Part shown: in pieces, positions 53,289 to 62,223 of the stretch
How positions within the stretch are numbered: the first letter of the stretch is position 1
How the letters are laid out: each line of letters starts with the position of its first letter
NCBI GenBank assembly: GCA_964400735.1
Contig: CAYNVQ010000003.1
Span: 248,001 to 312,000 of the forward strand
DNA: 64,000 nucleotides
Direction of reading: 5' to 3'
Source: CAYNVQ01 sp964400735
GTDB taxonomy: Bacteria; Acidobacteriota; Aminicenantia; Aminicenantales; Aminicenantaceae
Translations under genes and position numbers: made by a program
Notes under the pieces: model-generated
Told to the model about the DNA's origin: nothing
Databases searched by the model: none
Seen by the model: only the letters and a program-made list of their open reading frames with translations

Positions 53289-54020
53289 TCATGTACCTTT
53301 CTCATCCTTTTGCTCTATTTTTTCCAATTCATCTGCAACCTCAGAGGGTTTGCGGACACATGTACCACAGCGGCCTGCATCATACATCCAACACTGGAGT
53401 TCATCATAGACATCCACACATGTGGGATCGAGATTTAAACAGGCGTTGCACACAGCTGTGTCTGTATCCGGGCCGATACATCTCATCTGACAGGCGGGAC
53501 AGATGTAAATACATCCCCCGCAGTGACGACATTCGGAGGATCTCATGTCAAATGGAGTGGAGATTTTTCTTTTGTACCCTCTATTCTGGAACCCGATGGC
53601 CCGGGCATCCATCTGCTCTGCACACATGCGCACACAAAGGCCGCAGTAGATGCATTCATCGTTGCGCACTTCGAATCGAACTTGCTTTACTCCAAATTGG
53701 GATGCTAAATCTTGGATGACTTTTGAGTAGGGAGCAACAGAAAGCATGAGTTCGATCATCATCTTCCTGGCATCCAGAACTCTTTTGGTGTCGGTATGAA
53801 CCACCAAACCCTCCTCCACTGGATAAGTACAAGAACTAGCGAGCTTGGTGCGAGGAGCTTCTCCTATCTCGACAAGACAGAGGCGGCAGCCTCCGAAGTT
53901 GCTTAAGCCCGGGTTGTAGCAGAGTGTGGGGATTTCCAAGCCGTAAAACTTGGCGGTTTCCAGGATTGTCCAGCCTTCCTCCGCTTGAACATCCAAATTG
54001 TTAATTTTCAGGTTAACCAT
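53289..54020 (-). CDS. NuoG/HoxU-like iron-sulfur subunit with Cys-rich tail
   Basis: 243 residues. [2Fe-2S] domain at 1-70 (PTLCYNPGLSNFGGCRLCLVE...SSC), a [4Fe-4S] motif DECIYCGLCVRMC, then a C-terminal stretch of about 55 residues with 12 Cys (CRHCGGCIYICPACQMRC and on to RCGTC). Short compared with NuoG. Relays electrons from the HydB/NuoF-like subunit; its tail likely hands them to the glutamate synthase-like protein. A 46-bp gap separates it from that gene. Confidence 0.83.
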   Translation of the reverse strand: MVNLKINNLDVQAEEGWTILETAKFYGLEIPTLCYNPGLSNFGGCRLCLVEIGEAPRTKLASSCTYPVEEGLVVHTDTKRVLDARKMMIELMLSVAPYSKVIQDLASQFGVKQVRFEVRNDECIYCGLCVRMCAEQMDARAIGFQNRGYKRKISTPFDMRSSECRHCGGCIYICPACQMRCIGPDTDTAVCNACLNLDPTCVDVYDELQCWMYDAGRCGTCVRKPSEVADELEKIEQKDEKGT

Positions 54021-54027
54021 AGTTCCC

Positions 54028-55881
54028 TCACTCGATCACGATTGCATCAAAGTTGCAGGCTTCGTAACAGGCGCCGCACTTAATGCATTTTTTAGGATCT
54101 ATAACATGGACTTTTTTGAGTTCTCCTGATACGGCCTCGCTGGGGCAGACCTTCAAACAGGCCAAACAGCCAGTGCATTTTTCTTCGAGCACTCTGTAGG
54201 TAATCAGTGCCTTGCAGACCCCAGCCGGGCATTTTTTCTCCTTGATGTGGGCCTCGTATTCATCGCGGAAATATCTCAGGGTAGAAAGGATAGGATTTGC
54301 CGCCGTCTGGCCCAGCCCACACATGGAGGCATCCTTTACGGCTTGAGCAAGTTTTTCGAGCAGTGGGAGATCGGCCTCTTTTCCCTTGCCCTCTGTGATA
54401 TTTCGCGTGATTTCCCACATACGTTGAGTACCTTCCCGACAGGAAAGGCATTTGCCGCAAGATTCATCCCGCAGAAAATTCAGGAAGTATTTGGCCACGT
54501 CAACCATGCAGGTATTCTCATCCATAACGATCATTCCGCCCGAGCCCATCATAGACCCTGCCTCTGTCAAACTTTCATAGTCAATGGGCAAGTTGAGAAG
54601 ATCTTTGGGGATGCATCCTCCGGAGGGACCTCCCGTCTGGACAGCTTTGAATTCCTTCCCGTCCGGGATTCCTCCTCCGATATCGAAGATAATTTCTCTC
54701 ATCGTCATCCCCATAGGGACTTCTACTAATCCTGTATTGTTGATCTTCCCCACCAAGGAGAAGATTTTTGTTCCTTTACTTCCATCGGTTCCGATTTGGC
54801 GGTACCAGTCAACCCCATTGTTGATAATGAAGGGGACATTCGCCCAAGTCTCTACATTGTTTATATTCGTCGGTTTTCCCCATAATCCCCTTTGTGCGGG
54901 ATAAGGCGGCCTTTGCTTAGGAATACCGATTTTGCCTTCGATGGAAGCCAACAGAGCGGATTCCTCACCGGAAACAAATGCACCCGCACCTTTGGCGACA
55001 TGAAGATTGAAACTCAAATCTGTACCCAGGACGTTTTCTCCGAGTAGATTATGCTCACGGGCTTGTTCGATGGCAATTCCGATATTAGTGACAGCGAGGG
55101 GGTACTCGTCTCGGACATAGATATATCCTTCCTTTGCTCCTATGGCGTAGGCGCCGATAATCATACCTTCGATGATACAATGAGGATTTCCTTCCAGCAA
55201 ACTGCGGTCCATATAAGCACCAGGATCCCCTTCGTCGCAATTACAGACCAAGTATTTCGTATTTCCTGGAGATTTAGATGTGACTTTCCATTTACGGCCT
55301 GTCGGGAATCCGGCCCCTCCTCTTCCCCTCAATCCGGATGCAAGAATTTCTTCAATGACTTGATCAGGAGAAAATTCTTGCAGGACCTTGGATAGGGCTG
55401 AATAACCTTCTACGGCGATGTAGTCCTCGATTTCAGTCGGATCAATCAGGCCGTTATTGCCAAAAATGACACGTTTCTGGAGTTTGTAGAAAGGGACATC
55501 TTTCTCCAGAAGGATTTTTTCTTCTGTCTTTGGATCGGCGTATAAGAGTCTTTCGATCGTTTTATTGTTTTTGACGGTCTCAGCAACCACTTCTTCGACA
55601 TCCTTCAGTTGGATTCTTTGATAAAAAACTCCCTGGGGTTTGAGAACGACGATGGGCCCTCTTTCACAAAATCCATGGCATCCCGTTATCCGAACTTCGA
55701 CAGAATCCTCCATTCCTTGTTTCTTGATTTCCTGCTTAAAGGCCTCTGCAACTTCTATACACCCATAGGCATGACAGCCTGTCCCCCCACATACCGTGAC
55801 GTACTTTTTTTCCTTTTTTCGAGTTGCTAAAATTTCATTTTTGAGTTTTTCTAATTTTTCGATATTAAATTGGTCTTTCAT
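54028..55881 (-). CDS. NuoF/HydB-like NADH-oxidising flavin subunit
   Basis: 617 residues. A thioredoxin-like [2Fe-2S] domain (VTVCGGTGCHAYGC...GCHGFC) leads; the FMN/NADH domain has LRGRGGAGFPTGRKW, CDEGDPGAYMDR and GAGAFVSGEESALLASIEG (in part), the [4Fe-4S] ESCGKCLSCREGTQRM. Two ferredoxin-type clusters close it (CTGCLACLKVC, CIKCGACYEAC). This layout matches HydB/HndC of electron-bifurcating enzymes rather than complex I NuoF. Confidence 0.92.
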   Translation of the reverse strand: MKDQFNIEKLEKLKNEILATRKKEKKYVTVCGGTGCHAYGCIEVAEAFKQEIKKQGMEDSVEVRITGCHGFCERGPIVVLKPQGVFYQRIQLKDVEEVVAETVKNNKTIERLLYADPKTEEKILLEKDVPFYKLQKRVIFGNNGLIDPTEIEDYIAVEGYSALSKVLQEFSPDQVIEEILASGLRGRGGAGFPTGRKWKVTSKSPGNTKYLVCNCDEGDPGAYMDRSLLEGNPHCIIEGMIIGAYAIGAKEGYIYVRDEYPLAVTNIGIAIEQAREHNLLGENVLGTDLSFNLHVAKGAGAFVSGEESALLASIEGKIGIPKQRPPYPAQRGLWGKPTNINNVETWANVPFIINNGVDWYRQIGTDGSKGTKIFSLVGKINNTGLVEVPMGMTMREIIFDIGGGIPDGKEFKAVQTGGPSGGCIPKDLLNLPIDYESLTEAGSMMGSGGMIVMDENTCMVDVAKYFLNFLRDESCGKCLSCREGTQRMWEITRNITEGKGKEADLPLLEKLAQAVKDASMCGLGQTAANPILSTLRYFRDEYEAHIKEKKCPAGVCKALITYRVLEEKCTGCLACLKVCPSEAVSGELKKVHVIDPKKCIKCGACYEACNFDAIVIE

Positions 55882-55890
55882 GCTGAAGAC

Positions 55891-56382
55891 TTACTCCTTT
55901 GCAGATTTGTCTTCTTTATCTGAGCTGTATTTATGTATTAACTTATCAACCTTTCGGATTTGCATCTGTCCATGATAATTCTTGTCGATAACGGCGATTG
56001 GACCCAAAGCACAGGCCCCTAAACAATTGACTGTTTCCAGCGTAAATTTGTTGTCCGGTGTCGTTTGTTCCACGTCGATTCCAAGCTTTCTTTTAAATTC
56101 ATCCAAAATTTGCGGCGCACCCCGCACATGACAGGCTGTTCCCATACAGACTGTGATGACATGTTCTCCTCTGGGCGTCAGGCTGAACGCATTGTAAAAG
56201 GATGCCACGCTAATGATATCAATGAGCGGTATATCCAATGTCTTCCCTAATGTGGTCAGTGCTATCCCCGGGAGGTAGTTATATTTAGCCTGAATATCTT
56301 GGAGAATAGGGATAAGGAATTTTTTCTCCGTTGGATAGTTATTGATGATGGACGTGATTTCTGAAATTTCTATTTGTTGCAT
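55891..56382 (-). CDS. NuoE/HydC-like [2Fe-2S] subunit
   Basis: 163 residues. Thioredoxin-like fold with four Cys: CMGTACHVRGAPQI and TVNCLGACALGPI. N-terminal helix bundle LIPILQDIQAKYNYLPG. Partner of the NuoF/HydB-like protein. First gene of the four-gene transcript; GGAGAG is 8 nt before its ATG. Confidence 0.93.
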   Translation of the reverse strand: MQQIEISEITSIINNYPTEKKFLIPILQDIQAKYNYLPGIALTTLGKTLDIPLIDIISVASFYNAFSLTPRGEHVITVCMGTACHVRGAPQILDEFKRKLGIDVEQTTPDNKFTLETVNCLGACALGPIAVIDKNYHGQMQIRKVDKLIHKYSSDKEDKSAKE

Positions 56383-56605
56383 GCGATTCTCTCCGTAATT
56401 TTGAAATTCGTATGCTTATGTGGAATATAAGGAATTTTAACTCGTCCGTCTAGACTTCATGAGAATTGGAAAGATTTCTGACGAAACACAAACTCTGCTA
56501 ACTGGATTATTAAGATTATTATTTCTCCTAACACAATATAAAAGTATGATATAAGAACAAAAATTTATAGCAGATAAAATGTTCCCAGTCAAGGAATTTA
56601 TAACT

Positions 56606-56804
56606 TAGCCTGGATTATTCAAGAGTCAAGGCCAGCCCACCCCACGCCACCCCACCCTGCAATATAGGCTCGCCTGAAGGGTAAAAAATGCCGATAGAAT
56701 TGAGAAAGGATTTTTCATAATAATTTAAAACAATATCAGGATAAGTTCCTGATATTGTTTTAATAAAGAATGGTATCGGCATTTTTTATGAATAGTTCAG
56801 GTTA
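56606..56804 (-). repeat. Family-1 nested palindromic element, copy D
   Basis: 199 bp, inverted with respect to copies A and B. Outer ends: TAGCCTGGATTATTCA (56606-56621) and complement of 56789-56804 (13 of 16). Middle pair AAAAAATGCCGATA (56683-56696) / TATCGGCATTTTTT (56774-56787), perfect over 14 bp. The inner stem TTAAAACAATATCAGGA / TCCTGATATTGTTTTAA (56725-56741, 56747-56763) is perfect over 17 bp with a 5-nt loop. It lies between glnA and the NuoE-like gene, and could act as a transcript end for glnA. Confidence 0.85.
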
Positions 56805-56852
56805 GTTAAGAGAATTTCAGCTTGGCCGAGGATGAATTATGGCATTCCTCTC

Positions 56853-58259
56853 TTAAAGAAAGGATAGATATTTTTTAATTTCGTACTCGCTGACTTGTTT
56901 GTCATATTCCTTGGATACATTGGTATTGTACTCATTAATTTCAAACTCTTTGTTGGCCAAGAATTTATGAAAGATGTGTTCTCCAAGAATGTCCTTGACA
57001 ACATCCGACTTTTTCATGATTTTGACAGCCTCATCCAGATTCCGGGGAAGAGTCTTGATGTTCAGGCTCTTTTGCTTAGTATGGCTCATGATGTAGATAT
57101 TCTCTTCAACCGGGTCAGGCAATTCGTACCCATCACAGATGCCCTTCAATCCGCACATAAACATGCAGGCGAATGCCAGATAGAGGTTGCAGGCTGGGTC
57201 GGGTGAACGGAGTTCGATACGGGTAGCCTTTTCTTTTCCAGGCTGATATTCCGGAACCCTGATATAAGCCGATCGGTTCTTCTGCCCCCAAGCCACATAG
57301 ACAGGCGCTTCGTATCCCTCGATGAGCCGTTTGTAGGAATTGGTCCATTGGTTGAGGACCGCCGAGATTTCCCGGGAGTGGGCCATGATCCCGGCGATAT
57401 AGTAGCGGGCGTCGGTTGAAATATGGTACGGATTCTTTTCGTCGAAGAATAAATTCTTTTTCCCTTTCCATAAAGATTGGTGGATATGCATCCCGCTGCC
57501 ATTCTGACCGTTAAGGGGTTTGGGCATAAAAGTGGCGTACAGGTTGTGCATCCTGGCTATCTTTTTGACCATGTACCGAAAAAGCATGCCGGTGTCGGCC
57601 ATCTCCAAAGCATCGAGGAAAACGAGGTCGATTTCATGCTGGCCATGAGCCACTTCATGGTGATCACACTCTGAATCGATCCCTATTTTTTTGAGAAGGA
57701 GCTGGATCTCTTTGCGGATTTCTCCGTGGCTCCCAGAGAAAAAGTATCCGCCTTCGTCAAGAGCCCGGGCTTCGTGACCACTCGGGAAGAGAAAGAATTC
57801 GAATTCTGGACCGACTTTGATTTCCTCGATGCCAAAATCTTTTTTCCCCTTTTCCAATACCCTCTTGAGAACACCACGGCAATCCCCCTCATAAGGGCTT
57901 CCTTCCGGGGTGTGGATATCCCCGAACATAATTCCCTCTTTCCATTCAGCACGCTCCTCAAAGCCACGGTAATCCCAAGGCAAGATCTTGAAGGTTTTTG
58001 GGTCAGGTTTGATGATGAGGTCGCTTTCCTCTATACGCACGAAACCTTCGACAGAAGAACCATCGAAACCGATCCCCTCCTTGAAAGCTCTCTCCAACAT
58101 GCTGCTGGGGATGGAAAAATCCATGGGCCTTCCCAAGATATCGGAAAAAATGATGCGCACAAACTCTATTTTGTTTGCCGGCTGGCGGACCAATCCTAAA
58201 ACTTCATCCTGGTTTTCAAATCCGAATCTTCTCAATTCTTCTGAGGACTCTTGACGCAT
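56853..58259 (-). CDS. glnA: Glutamine synthetase type I
   Basis: 468 residues. Family motifs: GFDGSSVEGF, EFEFFLF, DHHEVAHGQHEID, MPKPLNGQNGSGMHIHQS, AWGQKNRSAYIRVP, RIELRSPDPACNLYLAF. Makes glutamine from glutamate, ammonia and ATP. The C-terminal loop carrying the adenylylated Tyr (NLYDLP) in GSI-beta is replaced by SLNIKTLP with no Tyr, so it is probably not adenylylated. ATG at 58259 follows AAGGAGGAAAAA; an ATG at 58277 lies before this site. Confidence 0.95.
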   Translation of the reverse strand: MRQESSEELRRFGFENQDEVLGLVRQPANKIEFVRIIFSDILGRPMDFSIPSSMLERAFKEGIGFDGSSVEGFVRIEESDLIIKPDPKTFKILPWDYRGFEERAEWKEGIMFGDIHTPEGSPYEGDCRGVLKRVLEKGKKDFGIEEIKVGPEFEFFLFPSGHEARALDEGGYFFSGSHGEIRKEIQLLLKKIGIDSECDHHEVAHGQHEIDLVFLDALEMADTGMLFRYMVKKIARMHNLYATFMPKPLNGQNGSGMHIHQSLWKGKKNLFFDEKNPYHISTDARYYIAGIMAHSREISAVLNQWTNSYKRLIEGYEAPVYVAWGQKNRSAYIRVPEYQPGKEKATRIELRSPDPACNLYLAFACMFMCGLKGICDGYELPDPVEENIYIMSHTKQKSLNIKTLPRNLDEAVKIMKKSDVVKDILGEHIFHKFLANKEFEINEYNTNVSKEYDKQVSEYEIKKYLSFL

Positions 58260-58333
58260 TTTTTCCTCCTTCTTCATTTAGATCAACCCGTTGGAATTGA
58301 TTCATCTGTCTTCGGTTTTTCCATGCGATACAT

Positions 58334-58363
58334 ATTTTAGCCAATAAAAAAAACAATTGTCAA
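58334..58363 (-). promoter_or_regulatory. Putative glnA promoter
   Basis: On the minus strand TTGACA (58358-58363) and TAAAAT (58334-58339) are separated by 18 bp. Predicted start near 58326, giving a leader of about 67 nt before glnA. The box lies 13 bp from the lrp operator palindrome. Confidence 0.6.
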
Positions 58364-58375
58364 CAAATTATTCTA

Positions 58376-58399
58376 ATTATGTTATAATTGAAACATAAT
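58376..58399. promoter_or_regulatory. Palindromic operator over the lrp -10 box
   Basis: ATTATGTT (58376-58383) and AACATAAT (58392-58399) are a perfect 8-bp inverted repeat with an 8-bp centre that contains most of the lrp TATAAT (58383-58388). AT-rich palindromes are usual Lrp/AsnC sites, so autoregulation and control of glnA is a fair inference. Confidence 0.55.
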
Positions 58400-58430
58400 A
58401 TTAATTAATTATTATTATTTGGAGGACCGA

Positions 58431-58874
58431 ATGATTGACGACTTGGATCAAAGGATCGTCCGCGCACTCAATCAAAATGCTCGCAAAAGCTTTCGTGATG
58501 TGGCTAAAGAGGTAGGGACATCTGTGACCGCGGTGATCAATCGCGTGAAAAAATTGGAAGATTCGAATTTTATCCGCGGATACATTCCTGTCGTGGATCC
58601 TGAATATTTCGGTTTGAATCTCATCGCCATCATAGCCATCAGGATATCAAAGGGCAAATTGCTTGAAACCCAGGAACAAATCGCCAATGATTCGAGGGTG
58701 GTATCCGTTTATGACATAACCGGAGAATGGGATTCTATGCTCATCGGGTATTTTAAAGACAGGATGGACCTCAATGATTTCGTCAAGGAATTACTCTCCT
58801 TGGAGAATGTGGATAGAACGGTTACCCATATTGTGTTGAATGTGGTCAAGGAGGAGAGGAGGATTCTGGTATGA
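58431..58874 (+). CDS. Lrp/AsnC family transcriptional regulator
   Basis: 147 residues. N-terminal helix-turn-helix: LDQRIVRALNQNARKSFRDVAKEVGTSVTAV (in part), then the RAM/AsnC ligand domain (VSVYDITGEWDSMLIGYF). The ATG at 58431 has GGAGG five bases upstream; TTG at 58419 is rejected. Divergent from glnA with a shared 171-bp region, so it likely senses an amino acid and regulates glnA. Confidence 0.92.
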   Translation: MIDDLDQRIVRALNQNARKSFRDVAKEVGTSVTAVINRVKKLEDSNFIRGYIPVVDPEYFGLNLIAIIAIRISKGKLLETQEQIANDSRVVSVYDITGEWDSMLIGYFKDRMDLNDFVKELLSLENVDRTVTHIVLNVVKEERRILV

Positions 58875-58910
58875 CCGGAAAGCACACCCCTTAGATGAAC
58901 ACCTTTTTTC

Positions 58911-58938
58911 TTGACAGAAAAACCTATTGTGCCATAAT
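58911..58938 (+). promoter_or_regulatory. Putative speD promoter
   Basis: TTGACA (58911-58916) and CATAAT (58933-58938) with 16 bp between, 42 bp before the speD start. Confidence 0.55.
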
Positions 58939-58979
58939 TGTTTTTTATCTTTTGTATTCCCTTTTCGGAGGACCGAAGG

Positions 58980-59411
58980 ATGTCGGAAATAATTCATGAA
59001 TCGATCGGCCATCATTATATTGTCGAAGCTTCTGGTTGCGACCCAAAAATAATATCCAGCGTGGAAAAGGTCCAACAAATACTGGTCAAGGCAGCGGAAA
59101 TCTCGGGAGCCCAGGTCTGGTCTGTCTCATTCAGCAAGTTTCCTCCCCAGGGAGTAAGTGGTGTGGTGGTGATTTCGGAGTCCCATATATCTACCCATAC
59201 TTGGCCTGAATATGGATACGGAGCCATGGATTTCTATACCTGTGGCAACCATATTGATCCTGAGAAAGGGCTTAACTATGCAGTGGATGCTTTTGGCGCA
59301 TCTACATCCCATATCACCGAAATCACGCGAGGTCTCGAAGAGGGAGACAAAATTTTCTACCACAGCTTCGTAACCTGGGAAGAAGATTTCGGAGAAGAAG
59401 AAAAAAAGTAA
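58980..59411 (+). CDS. speD: S-adenosylmethionine decarboxylase proenzyme
   Basis: 143 residues, short prokaryotic class. The self-cleavage site ESHISTHTWPEYGYGAMDF contains the Ser that becomes the pyruvoyl group; the catalytic Cys is in YTCGNH. Provides decarboxylated AdoMet for spermidine. ATG at 58980 has GGAGG seven bases upstream. speE is not in the window. Confidence 0.95.
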   Translation: MSEIIHESIGHHYIVEASGCDPKIISSVEKVQQILVKAAEISGAQVWSVSFSKFPPQGVSGVVVISESHISTHTWPEYGYGAMDFYTCGNHIDPEKGLNYAVDAFGASTSHITEITRGLEEGDKIFYHSFVTWEEDFGEEEKK

Positions 59412-59500
59412 ATTTTCTTTACAATCGGCGATAGCCTCCCCCCGGGCATTTTTCCCCCTCAAACTTTCGTCTTGAGAAAGTGAGCTTTTGTCTGAAAACA

Positions 59501-59516
59501 TGGCATGAAAATTGCT
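59501..59516 (+). promoter_or_regulatory. Sigma-54 promoter of the M1 peptidase gene
   Basis: TGGCATGAAAATTGCT: GG at 59502-59503 and GC at 59514-59515 are ten bases apart as required for -24/-12 boxes, and TGGCA and TTGC match consensus in both. The expected start is about 12 bases further, leaving a leader of about 60 nt to the GTG at 59590. Confidence 0.7.
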
Positions 59517-59589
59517 AATTTTTGCAATGGAATGGTTGAAGACTTTAATTCGCTGAGGATTCATTCTGTGGACGGTACAAGGTGATAAA

Positions 59590-62199
59590 GTGATCAGAAA
59601 AAAAATGTTCATTCGCTTTTTATGCACCTGTCTATCCGTTCTTGTCATCAATCCTTTGTTTGGCAGACAAGGTGTCCAGGAGGTTATCGCCAAAATGCAG
59701 GATGCCTTGAGAGAGAAGAATATATCCGCTTATCTGGATTGTTTCGTTCCCGAATTGAGAAAAGAAGCGGAGAAAGAAATCCTGATTAAGTTTGACCAGA
59801 TCAAAATGGAGGAGGTTACCTTCTTCAAAACCGATAGGTTGGATGTAACGGAGGAAGGCATCAGAGCCTATGTAAAAGTCCTCTTCGAAAATCCCTATTC
59901 CGTAGTGATCGAAGTCTGGCGCCTTGACTTCGCCGAAAACGGAGGTCAGTGGCATGTTATAGGCAGAGAAGTGACCAAGGACATTTCGAACCTCTACAAG
60001 ATACAAATTCCGTCTGGGAGAGAGGAATGGGTGGATCTGGTGGAGATCAAGAATGAGGATATAAACATTAGCTTCCAGGGTCCGGTTGTGTTCTATGATA
60101 ATATTCCGGATGTCGAGACGGCTCTTCTGGTTATAGGGGAAGGAAAACTTTTATTTTCCCCCTCACTGCCCAGAGAGAAACATCAGCTCGAGATGGTCTT
60201 TAAAAAAGGTTTTATCGAAGATCGTATAAGTTATGTTTACATCAGGTGCTCGGATGCCGAGTTCAAAGAGAATGTCCGGATCGTTAGAAGCAATGAAAGA
60301 AGCCTTCCTGTCGAACAAACAGAACGCAACAGAGCTTACTCCCTGTTCGCCAAACATTATGCCCGATCTTTCACCATCGAAAATTCTTTGAACGGGAAAT
60401 TGCTTTCTTTCATCCCCAAGGGGAAGGAAACTGTTATCGAATTTGAAGGGAATAAAACTGGGAAATTGACCTACATCTTTTCTCCTTTTTCCGAAGAAGA
60501 GATCACCCTTTACCAGTGGGAAAAACAACGATTCCTGAATATTTATTCTCCGCAAAAAAAGGATGAAGAAAAGAGATTTTTTATTTCTTTTGGAGAGAAA
60601 TATGACGTCCGGAACTACAGAATAAACATCGACTTCGAACCCAAGAATTTTTATCTTTCGGGGATGGCAGAGATAGATATAGAATCGAAGGTCAGGGCTC
60701 TGGACAAGGTGAAGTTCAAGTTGAATCCCGATCTTGAAATTCTTCGCATAAGCGATGAAAACAACAATGACCTCTTCTATACCAAAGATAGGCTCCGTAC
60801 GGCGTTATATGTTTATTTTCTCGATCCGGTCCTGAAAGATCGCTTGACGACGATCAAAATTTTTTATCGGGGAAAAATCGAGCCCCCTCAAGAAACGGAG
60901 GATATCATTTCTGGAGGACAGTTTTATGAAAAAACATTTACTTATGTTCCTTCCTGGTTTGAAACCTATCTCTACAGCTTGAAGTCTCATTGGTACCCTG
61001 CCCCTCCGGAAGGCGATTTCTTCACGGCGAAGATCAAGATCATTATTCCTCCCGATTACTCCGTGGTTGCCAACGGTAGGCTGATCGAGAAATCCACACT
61101 GAACAGGGTGGAGGAGATGGGGGAAGTGGAAAGCGCTGGACGCCAGGTTTTTCATTTCGAATCCCGGGTACAGCTCAAGTATCTTTCTTTTATCGTGGGC
61201 AAGTTCGAAGAAATAAGGGAGGCGGATGAGCCGTTTAGTCTCGAATATCACAAAGCTCCAGAAGTTCCGATGCCCAAGTGGGACCCCATCGAGGAGACCA
61301 GAAATATCTTGAATTTTTATGAGAAGCTGTTCGGCCCCTATCCATTCGAAACATTCAGTATCGTCCACAGATCATGGCAGGAGATCGGAGGTCACAGTCC
61401 GGCCACTTTTATCGTCCTAAACCAGCTTCCCCGCGTCCTGAGCAGCGCCCTCATCACCAAATCGAACAGCCCGGTTAACCTTGTCAAATGGAGTGAATAT
61501 TTCCTGGCTCATGAGATAGCCCATCAGTGGTGGGGGCAAGGGGTTACTTGGGACAGCTACCATGACCAGTGGATTAGCGAAGGATTAGCTCAGTTCTCGA
61601 CTATCCTTTATCTGAAAGATAAGTACGGAGAACCGGCTTTTTCAGATATCGTGAAAGGCATGTCTAAGTGGGTGGAAAAAAAGACAGATTGGGGACCGAT
61701 AATTTTCGGTTCTCGAATAAGCTACTTTGATTTTTTTGCCTTTCAGGCCATCATCTACAACAAAACTTCTCTGGTATTGAATATGCTCAAAGATATGCTG
61801 GGAGACGAGCTTTTTTTCTCAGGTTTACATGAATTTTTTTCCCGTTACGAGCATGGAGCCGCCAGAACCGGCAATTTTATCTCTATTTTTTCAGAGGTTT
61901 CTGGGCGGGATTTGACACCATTTTTTGATGGCTGGTTCAGATCGCATCTCCTTCCAGAGGTTAGAGTGGAGCGTGATCAGAGAAGAGAAGAAAATGAGTA
62001 TGTTTTGAAATTCAAAATTATCCAGTCGGGAGAACCATTTGTCTTCCCTTTGTGGATAGAGTGGCTTGAGGATGGAAAGCCGGTCAAACAGATGATTGTC
62101 GTCGACCGAAAGGAACAAGAAGTGGAGTTCAGGCTTGCCCATAAACCAAAGAAAATCAGAGTCAATCCCGATAAGGCTGTGCCGGGCAAATTCCGTTGA
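59590..62199 (+). CDS. M1-family metallopeptidase, exported
   Basis: 869 residues. N-terminal hydrophobic signal (MFIRFLCTCLSVLVI). The first ~140 residues resemble a small NTF2-like unit. A beta domain follows and the catalytic domain carries HEIAHQWWG (two zinc His and the general-base Glu) at ~641 and the third ligand in WISEGLAQF, with the family's NEG-like loop. The GAMEN exopeptidase motif is not evident; its place reads GGHSPATF. It trims peptides outside the cytoplasm. GTG start, behind a sigma-54 promoter. Confidence 0.85.
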   Translation: MIRKKMFIRFLCTCLSVLVINPLFGRQGVQEVIAKMQDALREKNISAYLDCFVPELRKEAEKEILIKFDQIKMEEVTFFKTDRLDVTEEGIRAYVKVLFENPYSVVIEVWRLDFAENGGQWHVIGREVTKDISNLYKIQIPSGREEWVDLVEIKNEDINISFQGPVVFYDNIPDVETALLVIGEGKLLFSPSLPREKHQLEMVFKKGFIEDRISYVYIRCSDAEFKENVRIVRSNERSLPVEQTERNRAYSLFAKHYARSFTIENSLNGKLLSFIPKGKETVIEFEGNKTGKLTYIFSPFSEEEITLYQWEKQRFLNIYSPQKKDEEKRFFISFGEKYDVRNYRINIDFEPKNFYLSGMAEIDIESKVRALDKVKFKLNPDLEILRISDENNNDLFYTKDRLRTALYVYFLDPVLKDRLTTIKIFYRGKIEPPQETEDIISGGQFYEKTFTYVPSWFETYLYSLKSHWYPAPPEGDFFTAKIKIIIPPDYSVVANGRLIEKSTLNRVEEMGEVESAGRQVFHFESRVQLKYLSFIVGKFEEIREADEPFSLEYHKAPEVPMPKWDPIEETRNILNFYEKLFGPYPFETFSIVHRSWQEIGGHSPATFIVLNQLPRVLSSALITKSNSPVNLVKWSEYFLAHEIAHQWWGQGVTWDSYHDQWISEGLAQFSTILYLKDKYGEPAFSDIVKGMSKWVEKKTDWGPIIFGSRISYFDFFAFQAIIYNKTSLVLNMLKDMLGDELFFSGLHEFFSRYEHGAARTGNFISIFSEVSGRDLTPFFDGWFRSHLLPEVRVERDQRREENEYVLKFKIIQSGEPFVFPLWIEWLEDGKPVKQMIVVDRKEQEVEFRLAHKPKKIRVNPDKAVPGKFR

Positions 62200-62223
62200 T
62201 TTAGAGAGGACTCGGCCGGATGA

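Noticed and set aside
58357..58388. TTGTCA and TATAAT as a full lrp promoter
   Set aside because: The spacer is 20 bp, too long for a normal sigma-70 promoter. The -10 box is kept as part of the operator note; the -35 is unclear.
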